Source: Gammaproteobacteria bacterium | Lineage (GTDB): Bacteria > Pseudomonadota > Gammaproteobacteria > SZUA-229 | Length of the DNA: 64,000 nt | Assembly (NCBI GenBank): GCA_024636785.1 | Contig: JAGXGK010000015.1 | Span: 124,001 to 188,000 of the forward strand | Direction: 5' to 3' | Shown here: piece by piece, positions 46,268 through 54,678 of the stretch | Layout of the letters: each line of letters starts with the position of its first letter | Position numbering within the stretch: position 1 is the first letter of the stretch | Made by a program: the position numbers and the translations under genes | The notes under the pieces: generated by a model | Told to the model about the DNA's origin: nothing | Database searches by the model: none | The model's input: only the letters and a program-made list of their open reading frames with translations

Positions 46268-46777
46268 TTATTTGGACTGAGCGCGTTTGTAGCGGGTAAA
46301 CGGCATCTCTTTGTAACTGCCGCTGACGGCATATTCACCGAACATTATCAGCTCTTCCTTGCTTCTGGTCGGACCGGTAAAGCGCGCTACCGGCTTGCCT
46401 TCCAGGTCAAAGATGATCATTACCGGCGTGGCTCTGACCCGATATTTTTTTTCAGCCATCTCTTTGCCGGTGTCGTATTCGGTGCCGTCAAAATCAACCA
46501 CCGGGCTGCCACCTAGAATATCGAAAGTGTAATTATTGAAATGCTCACGAAAATAGGCGATGACTTCGGGTTCAAGCAGGATGGTTTCCTGCATACGCTG
46601 ACAAAACGGGCAGTCATCCATTTCAAAGAATACAAATACCCCTTGCTTGTCGTCGTCACGCGCTAACACCAGCTCTTCTTCAAAGTTGCCAAAGCCAAGA
46701 TCAAACAATTCGGCCGACCAGGCCTGGCTCGATATGGCCGGCAGTAGCGTCATCAATAATAGTCTTATAAATTTCAT
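46268..46777 (-). CDS. Periplasmic thioredoxin-like protein (SoxW-like)
   Basis: A 169-residue secreted protein (signal peptide residues 1-22) with active site C56-P-F-C59 in FEMDDCPFCQRM and the cis-Pro loop RATPVMIIFD. Similar to SoxW-type thioredoxins. It leads the operon with the TolC-family and short-adaptor genes, possibly helping fold or reduce the exported substrate. Confidence 0.82.
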   Translation of the reverse strand: MKFIRLLLMTLLPAISSQAWSAELFDLGFGNFEEELVLARDDDKQGVFVFFEMDDCPFCQRMQETILLEPEVIAYFREHFNNYTFDILGGSPVVDFDGTEYDTGKEMAEKKYRVRATPVMIIFDLEGKPVARFTGPTRSKEELIMFGEYAVSGSYKEMPFTRYKRAQSK

Positions 46778-46882
46778 CTAACACTCCCAAAATCAGGTCA
46801 GGTATTATTTTGAACTTCCAGAGTATGGCAACATCCAATCGTTCTTGTTCAAACTTTTAACGGTTTTCAATGGATTGAGGTT

Positions 46883-46924
46883 TTTATGATCAATTATTTA
46901 TGATCAATTATTTATGATCAATTA
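46883..46924. repeat. Three perfect tandem copies of a 14-bp unit
   Basis: TTTATGATCAATTA is repeated exactly three times (46883-46896, 46897-46910, 46911-46924), each with a TGATCA palindrome. It is in the 326-bp space between the divergent thioredoxin and SNF2 genes, 106 bp from the former. Confidence 0.85.
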
Positions 46925-47103
46925 AAGGGGCATTTTAGTTTAAAGCGGATGACAGCTGTAGGGTGTGGAGTGTGATTTGGCGGAAATTAAATCGATTCTT
47001 CTATCAGAATGAGCGCAGACTGCCTTTTATCTTTTACCTGAAGCAGTAGGCAGCGTAAAATCTGCGCCTCTTTTTCACATACTGTCCGTATCGCGAGTCC
47101 ACA

Positions 47104-50100
47104 TTGCAAATCGATTTTAAATTAATGACTGCCCAGCTGCTGATAAAAAAATGTGGCTACGGGGCTTATGAACGCGGCCGTGATTATTTCATTCAGGGGC
47201 GCGCCGACATTGTCGAAACCCGTGATGACGGATTCGGTCGCCTCACGCTGATAAGCACCGCCCGCGGCAGCAGTCTCTATGGACAGGAAATCATCCTCAA
47301 ACAGAGCCGTCAGAGTCTGGAGATCAGCGGATTTTGCGACTGCCCGATGGACTACAACTGCAAGCATGTCGTAGCCGCCTGCCTTGCCTGGAAAGCGGAA
47401 ATGGAGTCGACCGGGAAAGTCTCCTCCGGCGATTTCGAGCAGTGGCTCGGCCATTTTACCGGTCAGGGTGAGAAGGTAGAGCTAATAGCAGAGGAGAAAC
47501 TGCTCTATCACCTCTCGCCTGCGCGGCGTCAGGGAAACGGTATAAGAGTGGCTTTCAGCATCGCCAAACGCAAGCGCAATGGTGAGTGGGGCAAAGGCCG
47601 TCAGGTTACCCTCTCGACGCTCACCAACCACTACAGCACACCACGCTATATGCAGCCGCTGGACGAGGATATTGTAGCGCTACTCAAGGTCACCAGACTC
47701 AATCTCTGGAGTGGCGACACCATCTTGAGCGGTGTCACCGGCCATACCGCGTTGATGCTGATGGTGGAGAGCGGCCGGGCTTTCTGGGGCGAGGAGCGCG
47801 CCACACCTTTGCAGCTCTCCGGCGAGCGCGAGGCGATACTGGTCTGGACGAAAAAGGGTGATCAGTATCAGTTGGGGCTTGAGCTGGCGGAAGACGGACA
47901 GATGTTGCCGGTCAATCCGCCCTGTTATATCGACCCTGAACATTCTGCCGTGGGTGAACTGCAACTGCTGCCTGGCATCACTGCGGACAAAATCGCCCTG
48001 CTGGCGAAGGCGCCACCGGTCAGCGCGAGCGAGGCCCGGCGGATCAGCCATCAGCTGGCATTGCACCATCCCGAACTGCCGACACCGGAACCGGTGCAGG
48101 TGGATGAGCTGCATGAGCCGCCAGTTGCGCATCTGTCCCTGCATTTCAATCCCGAGCGGCCATTCGAAGCGGCCATGAGCCTGGCTTTTCGCTATGGTAA
48201 GAAGCAGATCAACCCGACCAACCCGGCGCCGGTGATCACCTGCGAGAAGGAAGATCGGCTGCTGCACATCCATCGCGACTTTGAAGCTGAAGCCGCTGCC
48301 CGCGCCACACTGCTCAATGAAACGGCGGTAATCGCGATGGAGCAGCCGGGGCAATTTATCCTGCACAGCAGCGCTACGCCCGGACGCCAGACGGCCCTGA
48401 ATGACTGGTTCGATTTTCTCGATACCGCCGTGCCGCGCCTTGAGGCGCGGGGCTGGGTGGTCGAACCGGCGCCAGAAAGCCCGTTCATTCTGAGCCATGC
48501 CGAAGCGGTGGACGCCGAGGTGGATGCCTCGGAGAACGACTGGTTCGGCCTGCGTTTTGATCTGGAAGTGGAGGGCAAGAAGCTGCCGCTACTGCCGCTG
48601 GTGAGTGAGCTGCTGGCCGATTACCAAACCGGCGAGCTGCCTGAAATTCTCTATCTCGATGCCGGTGACGGTCGCTATATAACTGTGGCGGCAAGCCAGA
48701 TCGAACCGGTGTTGCAGACCATTGTTGATCTCTATGATCGCGGCGGGCAGGGCGGCGAGAGCCTGCGCCTGTCACGCCTCGACGCGCCGCGCCTGCTGGA
48801 GCTGGGCGAGACCCGTGTGCGCGGCGGCGCGACTCTGCAAGCACTGGCGCGGCGGCTGCGTAATTTCGAAGGCATCAAGCCAGCCAAGGTACCCACCACC
48901 TTCAAGGGCACACTGCGCGGTTACCAGCAGCAGGGCCTCGACTGGTTACAGTTTCTACGCAAGTACCAGCTGGCGGGCATTCTCGCCGATGATATGGGGC
49001 TGGGCAAAACCGTGCAGGCGCTGGCGCATCTGGCCATCGAAAAGCGTGCAGGGCGGATGAAACACCCCAGCCTGATCGTTGCCCCCACAAGCCTGATGGG
49101 CAACTGGCGGCGCGAGGCGGCGCAGTTTACGCCGGGACTGAAGGTGCTGGTGCTGCACGGCCCCGAGCGCAGCGAACACTTCGCCACGCTGGACAACTAC
49201 GACATTATTCTCACCACCTATCCGCTACTGCCGCGTGACCACGAGGTGCTGCTGGCGAAGTCGTGGCACTATTTGATTCTCGACGAGGCGCAGCAGATCA
49301 AAAATCCCCGCTCCCAGGCCGCGCAACTGGTGCGTGAGTTGCAGGCCAAACACCGTCTCTGCCTCACTGGCACGCCCATGGAAAACCATCTGGGCGAGCT
49401 GTGGGCGCAGTTCGATTTTCTGCTGCCCGGTTTTCTCGGTGACCAGAAGAGCTTCGTTCGCCACTACCGCACCCCCATCGAAAAACAGGGCGACAACGAC
49501 AAGCTCAAACGCCTTACCCAGCGCACCGCCCCCTTCATGCTGCGTCGTACCAAGGAGGTTGTCGCCAGCGAACTGCCGCCGAAGAGTGAGCTGCTGCGCA
49601 CCGTCCCTATCGAGGGCAGGCAGGCCGCGTTATATGAAAGCATCCGCCTGAGCATGGAGAAAAAGGTGCGCGACGCCATCGCCCGGAAGGGGCTGGCGCG
49701 TAGCCACATCACCATCCTCGACGCCCTGCTGAAACTGCGTCAGGTCTGCTGTGATCCGCGCCTGCTGCCCGCGGGAACCGGCGGCGTAAAAACCGGCAAG
49801 CCCATTGCTTCGGCCAAGCTGGCGATGCTGATGGAGCTGCTGCCGGAGATGCTCGACGAGGGCCGACGCATCTTGTTGTTTTCCCAGTTCACCTCCATGC
49901 TGAGCCTGATCGAAGAGGCGCTGCAGGGCGAGAATATCGCCTACACCAAACTCACCGGCCAGACCCGCAAACGCGACGAAGCAATCGAAACCTTCCGTAG
50001 CGGCGAGGTGAACCTTTTTCTCATCAGCCTCAAGGCGGGCGGTGTCGGCCTCAACCTCACCGAAGCCGACACCGTCATCCACTACGACCCGTGGTGGAAC

Positions 50101-50322
50101 CCGGCAGTGGAAATGCAGGCCACCGACCGCGCCCACCGCATCGGCCAGCAGAAACCGGTGTTCGTCTACAAACTGATCACCGAAGGCACGGTGGAAGAGA
50201 AAATCCTCGCCATGCAGGCGAAAAAACAGCAACTGGCCAACAACGTCTACGGCAAAGGCAAAAAAGAGGGCGAGCTGCTAATCGACGCCAGCACCCTTAG
50301 TGACCTGCTGGCGGCTGATTAA
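47104..50322 (+). CDS. SWIM zinc-finger SNF2-family helicase
   Basis: A 1072-residue protein. SWIM-type zinc finger at residues ~78-88 (C78-D-C80 ... C86-K-H88), a large middle region, then the SNF2 helicase core: DDMGLGKT (about 628-635, Walker A), DEAQ near 725 (Walker B), and the C-terminal helicase lobe with QATDRAHRIGQ near 1004. Such proteins, widespread in bacteria, probably remodel protein-DNA or RNA polymerase complexes as RapA does. The start is uncertain: TTG at 47104 or ATG at 47125, neither with a clear ribosome site. It stands alone. Confidence 0.85.
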   Translation: MQIDFKLMTAQLLIKKCGYGAYERGRDYFIQGRADIVETRDDGFGRLTLISTARGSSLYGQEIILKQSRQSLEISGFCDCPMDYNCKHVVAACLAWKAEMESTGKVSSGDFEQWLGHFTGQGEKVELIAEEKLLYHLSPARRQGNGIRVAFSIAKRKRNGEWGKGRQVTLSTLTNHYSTPRYMQPLDEDIVALLKVTRLNLWSGDTILSGVTGHTALMLMVESGRAFWGEERATPLQLSGEREAILVWTKKGDQYQLGLELAEDGQMLPVNPPCYIDPEHSAVGELQLLPGITADKIALLAKAPPVSASEARRISHQLALHHPELPTPEPVQVDELHEPPVAHLSLHFNPERPFEAAMSLAFRYGKKQINPTNPAPVITCEKEDRLLHIHRDFEAEAAARATLLNETAVIAMEQPGQFILHSSATPGRQTALNDWFDFLDTAVPRLEARGWVVEPAPESPFILSHAEAVDAEVDASENDWFGLRFDLEVEGKKLPLLPLVSELLADYQTGELPEILYLDAGDGRYITVAASQIEPVLQTIVDLYDRGGQGGESLRLSRLDAPRLLELGETRVRGGATLQALARRLRNFEGIKPAKVPTTFKGTLRGYQQQGLDWLQFLRKYQLAGILADDMGLGKTVQALAHLAIEKRAGRMKHPSLIVAPTSLMGNWRREAAQFTPGLKVLVLHGPERSEHFATLDNYDIILTTYPLLPRDHEVLLAKSWHYLILDEAQQIKNPRSQAAQLVRELQAKHRLCLTGTPMENHLGELWAQFDFLLPGFLGDQKSFVRHYRTPIEKQGDNDKLKRLTQRTAPFMLRRTKEVVASELPPKSELLRTVPIEGRQAALYESIRLSMEKKVRDAIARKGLARSHITILDALLKLRQVCCDPRLLPAGTGGVKTGKPIASAKLAMLMELLPEMLDEGRRILLFSQFTSMLSLIEEALQGENIAYTKLTGQTRKRDEAIETFRSGEVNLFLISLKAGGVGLNLTEADTVIHYDPWWNPAVEMQATDRAHRIGQQKPVFVYKLITEGTVEEKILAMQAKKQQLANNVYGKGKKEGELLIDASTLSDLLAAD

Positions 50323-50338
50323 GTGTGAATGATTTAAA

Positions 50339-50410
50339 GCTTTTACCGCAGAGGCCGCAGAGAAAAACAAATGCTTTAATCCGCAAAAAACGCCAAGGAC
50401 GCCAAAAAAT
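50339..50410. repeat. Two adjacent dispersed repeat fragments
   Basis: CTTTTACCGCAGAGGCCGCAGAG (50339-50361) followed by a CCGCAAAAAACGCCAAGGACGCC block (50381-50403). The first matches the 9119 and 22274 family, the second the 44301 copy in reverse. They lie directly after the SNF2 stop in the 202-bp gap before the aldehyde dehydrogenase. Confidence 0.6.
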
Positions 50411-50524
50411 CTTTTTCAATTATTATTTTTTCTTTTGCCTTTTTCGCGGATATAGCTTTCGCTTTTATCTGTGTGCATCTGCGGATACAGGTTTTCGTCT
50501 TTATCAACATCCACCCACGTTCAG

Positions 50525-51898
50525 CTAATCTTTTTTAGGTCCCACCCAAACCTGCTGCACATTCACAAATTCGAGAATGCCGTGTGGTCCCAGCTCGCGT
50601 CCGTAACCGGAGCGTTTAATGCCGCCACTGGGCAGGCGTGGATCTGTTTTTACCAGGCCGTTAATGGTCACCTGTCCCGCTTCGATATCGCGCGCCATCT
50701 TTTCGGCTTTCGCGACATCCGCGCTCCAGATGGATGAGGCCAGACCATAAGGTGTGTCATTGGCAATGGCCAGAGCGTGTTCGGCGGAATCCGCTTTTAT
50801 CACCACGGCGATGGGGCCAAAGGTCTCTTCGCAGGAGACCTGCATTTCCGGGGTGACGTCTACCAGCAGGGTTACCGGATAAAAGTAACCGGGGCCTTCG
50901 GGCATCTCTCCGCCCAGCAGGCAGCGTGCGCCCTGTTCGATGGTGGTGCTGACCTGACGGTGCAATGCATCGCGCAGGTCAGCGCGCGCAATGGGGCCAA
51001 CCTGGGTTGTTTCTTCGGCGGGATCACCCATTTTCAGGCCGGCCAGATGCTTGTGAAAACGCTCGATAAAGGCGTCATAAACCGGCGCTTCTACGATGAT
51101 GCGTTTGGCGGCGATGCAGGACTGACCGGCATTGATGATGCGCGATAGAGCCAGTGTTTGTGCCGCGCTGTCGAGATCGGCATCGGCCAGAACCAGGCTG
51201 GGGTCTGAGCCGCCCAGTTCCAGTACCGCAGGTTTAATCTGTCGCGCGGCCAGCGAAGCCACCTGACTTCCGGCGGCGCTGGAACCGGTTAAGGAAACGC
51301 CCTGTACGGCATCATGTTCCAGCACCAGTTTAGTCTGTTCATTTTCGATGCGAATATTCTGCATCAGCCCTGCCGGAGCACCGGCTTTTACAAACAGCTC
51401 CGCAATGGCTTCACCGCAGGCGGGTACATGTGAATCGTGTTTCATCAGGCAGGTATTGCCCGCCATTATCGCCGGGGCGCAAAATCGGAACGCCAGCCAG
51501 AAAGGGGCGTTCCAGGGCAGAATGCCCAGCACCGGTCCCAGCGGCAGATGCTGGACGTAGCTGTGGGTGGCATCGGAAGGCAGGGTTCTGGAGGCCAGAT
51601 ATTCCGCGCCGTGTTCGGCATAGTGCTCGGCGCAGCTGGCGGATTTTTCGACTTCCCCGCGAGCCTCATTAATGGGCTTGCCCATCTCCTGCGTCATCAG
51701 TTGGGCAAGATGCTCTTTATCGCTGCGCATTAATTCTGCAACCTTTCTTAACAGCTCGGCGCGCTCGGAAAAATCGGTTTTTCGCCAGTGTGCATAGGCC
51801 TGTGCAGAAGTTTCGATGCACTGTTTAAGGCTATTATCGTCAAGTGTTTCGAAACGGTGTAACTCGCTACCCGTGGTGGGATTCGTTGCTATATACAT
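50525..51898 (-). CDS. doeC: Aldehyde dehydrogenase, probable ectoine-pathway DoeC
   Basis: A 457-residue NAD(P)-dependent aldehyde dehydrogenase with the general-base Glu in LELGGSDP and nucleophile Cys in NAGQSCIAAKRI. By family it is close to succinate-semialdehyde dehydrogenases of about 460 aa, but its place after ectoine hydrolase points to aspartate-semialdehyde oxidation to aspartate. A ribosome site AAAGAGG precedes its ATG. Last gene of the doe operon. Confidence 0.8.
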   Translation of the reverse strand: MYIATNPTTGSELHRFETLDDNSLKQCIETSAQAYAHWRKTDFSERAELLRKVAELMRSDKEHLAQLMTQEMGKPINEARGEVEKSASCAEHYAEHGAEYLASRTLPSDATHSYVQHLPLGPVLGILPWNAPFWLAFRFCAPAIMAGNTCLMKHDSHVPACGEAIAELFVKAGAPAGLMQNIRIENEQTKLVLEHDAVQGVSLTGSSAAGSQVASLAARQIKPAVLELGGSDPSLVLADADLDSAAQTLALSRIINAGQSCIAAKRIIVEAPVYDAFIERFHKHLAGLKMGDPAEETTQVGPIARADLRDALHRQVSTTIEQGARCLLGGEMPEGPGYFYPVTLLVDVTPEMQVSCEETFGPIAVVIKADSAEHALAIANDTPYGLASSIWSADVAKAEKMARDIEAGQVTINGLVKTDPRLPSGGIKRSGYGRELGPHGILEFVNVQQVWVGPKKD

Positions 51899-51907
51899 GG
51901 GGCCTCT

Positions 51908-53170
51908 TTATTCGTTAGCGCTTTTTTTGGATAGGTCGGGTTTGTTTTTGGAGCTTTTTTTATCGCTGGTGGCGATCAGACTGGTATTGATTGCCGCGCC
52001 CTGATCGGCTTTAACGGTAAAGTTCTGTTCTACATCGTGAAAGAATGAGCCGCAGCCGTGGTCGGTGATGTAGAAGGTATCGGAGATGCCGCATGACTTG
52101 TCGCCATCAATGCCCCACATCCAGGGGATGACGTGAAAGGTCATGCCCGGCTCCAGGACGTGCGATGAGCCCTGATACAGGCTCATGATGTAACCTTCAT
52201 CCCAGCTGGGGGGAAAGGCGATGCCAATGGAGTAACCCGAACGGGTAATCAGTCTGGCGCCGACATCGTTGTCGCTGATGATGTTGCGCAGCATTTTGTC
52301 GACGTCGGAAACCGTCAGGCCGGGGCGCAGTTCTTCGCGAACATGCCTGAGTGCCGTCTTCATCAACTCCTGTGATTTGTGCATGCTGTCACTGAGTTCT
52401 CCGCAGACTACGGTGCGCATCATGGCGGTGTGGTAGCGGCGATAACAGCCGGCGATTTCCAGAAACACATGCTCGCCGGGCTGAACTACCCGTCCTTCCC
52501 AGGAGGCGTGACCGATCATACTGCGCGGACCGGAGGTGACATAGGGCATGACCGCCGGAATTTCACCGCCGGCGGAGAACATGGCCTGACAGATGGCCGC
52601 GCCGATTTCATTTTCAGTCACCCCTGCCTGTGCGGCATCGATGCCGGCCTGCATGCCGGCTTTGGTGGCGATGGCGGCTTTCTGCATGACCTCCATTTCC
52701 ACCGCTGATTTGTGCACCCGACTCTGTTCGACAATGCCGAAGCAGTCCATCAGACGGTTGTTGGTAAAAGAGGTATGAAAATAGTCCTGATGATAGGCGG
52801 TAAAATAATAGGAGTTGCGTTCATAGCCGATGGTTTTGGTAGCCAGGCCAAATTCGATCAGGGAGGTGACCAGCATCTGGATGGCATCGCCGGTATCGGG
52901 ATAGGGCCGGGATATTTCGACCCAGGTACGGGCGAACACGTTCGACTCTTCCAGCTTACGTGTGACCATAAACGGCTCACTTTCGAGCGGCACCACCAGC
53001 GCCTGAAAAAAGGAGTAGCCGGTGGTCTGGTAGTCGGTCAGGTACATGATGTTTTCAGCATCCGAAATAATCACCGCATCCAGCAGGCGCTGTGACATGC
53101 GTTCGCGCAGCTCGCTGATACGGCGCTGATATTCCGAAAATGGAAAGGTCATGTCGTCTCTTTCAAGCAT
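51908..53170 (-). CDS. doeA: Ectoine hydrolase DoeA (M24 family)
   Basis: A 420-residue pita-bread-fold protein of the Xaa-Pro peptidase family: YLTDYQTTGYSFFQAL, GHASWEGRVVQPGEHVFLEIAG and an HVIPWMWG stretch. Ectoine hydrolases open ectoine to N-alpha- and N-gamma-acetyl-diaminobutyrate. The start at 53170 is supported by GGAGG lying within the last codons of doeD and a 3-bp gap between the two genes. The last ~35 residues form a charged, Lys/Ser-rich tail beyond the normal fold. Neighbours supply the other steps. Confidence 0.85.
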   Translation of the reverse strand: MLERDDMTFPFSEYQRRISELRERMSQRLLDAVIISDAENIMYLTDYQTTGYSFFQALVVPLESEPFMVTRKLEESNVFARTWVEISRPYPDTGDAIQMLVTSLIEFGLATKTIGYERNSYYFTAYHQDYFHTSFTNNRLMDCFGIVEQSRVHKSAVEMEVMQKAAIATKAGMQAGIDAAQAGVTENEIGAAICQAMFSAGGEIPAVMPYVTSGPRSMIGHASWEGRVVQPGEHVFLEIAGCYRRYHTAMMRTVVCGELSDSMHKSQELMKTALRHVREELRPGLTVSDVDKMLRNIISDNDVGARLITRSGYSIGIAFPPSWDEGYIMSLYQGSSHVLEPGMTFHVIPWMWGIDGDKSCGISDTFYITDHGCGSFFHDVEQNFTVKADQGAAINTSLIATSDKKSSKNKPDLSKKSANE

Positions 53171-53173
53171 GGC

Positions 53174-54427
53174 TTAGGCCTCCATCTGGCGGTCGACGGC
53201 GGCGCTGAGAATCGCCAGACCTTCATTCAGATCATTGTCGGGAATGGTTAAGGGCGGGATCAGTTTGATGACCGAGCCGCCGACGCCGCAGGGGCCGAAC
53301 AACATGCCATGATCAAAACAGTCGCGGGCAATGGCTTTGGCCAGCGTGCCGTCACCGGTATCCAGTGCCTGCATCATGCCTACGCCGCGGGCAGTGAATC
53401 CCCGACTACTGAATTTTTCGGCGATGCCAGCCAGATGCTCAGCCATTATTTCGCCTTTGCGGCGGGTGTCCGCGAGCAGAGTGTCGTCTTCAAAAAAGCG
53501 CAAAGCTTCTCGACCGGCAACGAAGGAGATGCTCTGTCCCCGGAAGGTGCCGGTGTGTTCGCCCGGCTGCCAGTGTTTGTCGTGTTCCGGTTTGACCAGG
53601 TTCATAGCCAGCGGGGTGCCCAGCCCGCCGATGCCTTTGGCCAGAGTGACGATGTCAGGGTCGATGCCGCTTTCTTCAAAACTGAAATAGCGACCGGTAC
53701 GGCCACAGCCCGACTGGATATCGTCGACTATGAGCAATGCGCCCAGATCGCGGGCGAGCTGCTGGAGTTCCTGCAACCATTCGGTGCTGGCGGCATTGAC
53801 GCCACCTTCGGCCTGTAGTGATTCCACGATAAACGCGGCCGGTTTCTCGGCACCCCCCGAAGAGTTTTCATATAAGGCTCTGAGGGTTTTCAGGCTTTGC
53901 ACGCCGCCGCCCTCATTGGTATCGAAAGGCCAGTGAGAAACTTTGCACAACGGCGCGCCGGCGGCATTACGAAAATATTCATTGGCGGTGCAGGCGAGGG
54001 CACCCAGCGTCATGCCATGAAAACCCTGACTGAAGGCCACCACATCGCTGCGCCCGGTCACGCGGCGGGCCAGCTTCAGTGCCGCTTCCACGGCGTTGGT
54101 GCCGGTGGGGCCCATGAACTGTAATTTGTAGTCCATGTTGCGTGGCTTGAGAATGGTTTCGACAAAGCCCTTGATGAACTCGCGTTTGACGGAGGTCATC
54201 ATATCCAGAGTATGCAGCACACCATCGGCCTGCATATATTCGATCACGGCCTGTTTTAATTTCGGATGGTTATGACCAAAATTGAGGACCCCGGCACCGG
54301 CGAAAAAGTCGATGTACTCCTTGCCGTTTTCATCGGTCTGGCGCGCATTGCGGGCGCTCACAAAAACTGCGGGATAAGCCCGGCAGTAAGCGCGGATGTC
54401 GGATTCATAGGTTTCAAACCAGTCCAT
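53174..54427 (-). CDS. doeD: Diaminobutyrate aminotransferase DoeD (EctB-like)
   Basis: A 417-residue PLP-dependent class-III aminotransferase similar to EctB: YIDFFAGAGVLNFGHNHPKL, GPTGTNAVEAALKLARR, VDDIQSGCGRTGR and VTLAKGIGG (PLP Lys). EctB normally acts in ectoine synthesis, but here no ectA or ectC is present and doeA, doeC and an M20 deacetylase flank it, so the catabolic DoeD role (diaminobutyrate to aspartate-semialdehyde) is preferred. The frame extends to 54601 but the ATG at 54427 has AGAGGAG upstream. A MITE-like element lies just upstream. Confidence 0.82.
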   Translation of the reverse strand: MDWFETYESDIRAYCRAYPAVFVSARNARQTDENGKEYIDFFAGAGVLNFGHNHPKLKQAVIEYMQADGVLHTLDMMTSVKREFIKGFVETILKPRNMDYKLQFMGPTGTNAVEAALKLARRVTGRSDVVAFSQGFHGMTLGALACTANEYFRNAAGAPLCKVSHWPFDTNEGGGVQSLKTLRALYENSSGGAEKPAAFIVESLQAEGGVNAASTEWLQELQQLARDLGALLIVDDIQSGCGRTGRYFSFEESGIDPDIVTLAKGIGGLGTPLAMNLVKPEHDKHWQPGEHTGTFRGQSISFVAGREALRFFEDDTLLADTRRKGEIMAEHLAGIAEKFSSRGFTARGVGMMQALDTGDGTLAKAIARDCFDHGMLFGPCGVGGSVIKLIPPLTIPDNDLNEGLAILSAAVDRQMEA

Positions 54428-54470
54428 AAAATACTCCTCTTGATTAATGGTCGTTACAGTCGTGTCGTTA

Positions 54471-54657
54471 CTAAGGGACCCGGAAAATACTAATATACCA
54501 TCACGCATCCCGTCTTCAGGCCATCTTTGGCCGCTCCTCAATCGCAAAATCCTCGCCGTAGCCCTGCTACGCCTGCGGTTTTGCTCAATCAGCGCAACCA
54601 AATATGACCCAAATCCGGGCGCGATCCAAGTACATTAGTATGTTCCGGATCCCTAAG
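54471..54657. mobile_element. MITE-like element, 187 bp
   Basis: Imperfect terminal inverted repeats of about 28 bp: CTAAGGGACCCGGAAAATAC at the left end and its near reverse complement, GTTCCGGATCCCTAAG, at the right end (~4 mismatches). Inside, GCAAAAT...TTTTGC (54544-54584) forms a further palindrome with GTAG/CTAC. No open reading frame. It sits between doeB2 and doeD. No clear target-site duplication found. Confidence 0.65.
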
Positions 54658-54678
54658 CAGCTATTACAGTAACATTAG

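Noticed and set aside
46883..46924. CRISPR array
   Set aside because: Contiguous 14-bp units with no spacers and no cas genes.
47680..48498. 272-codon minus-strand frame within the SNF2 gene
   Set aside because: Antisense shadow of a GC-rich conserved gene with no family resemblance.
53174..54427. Ectoine biosynthesis gene ectB
   Set aside because: No ectA or ectC nearby; neighbours are degradation genes, so DoeD is more likely.
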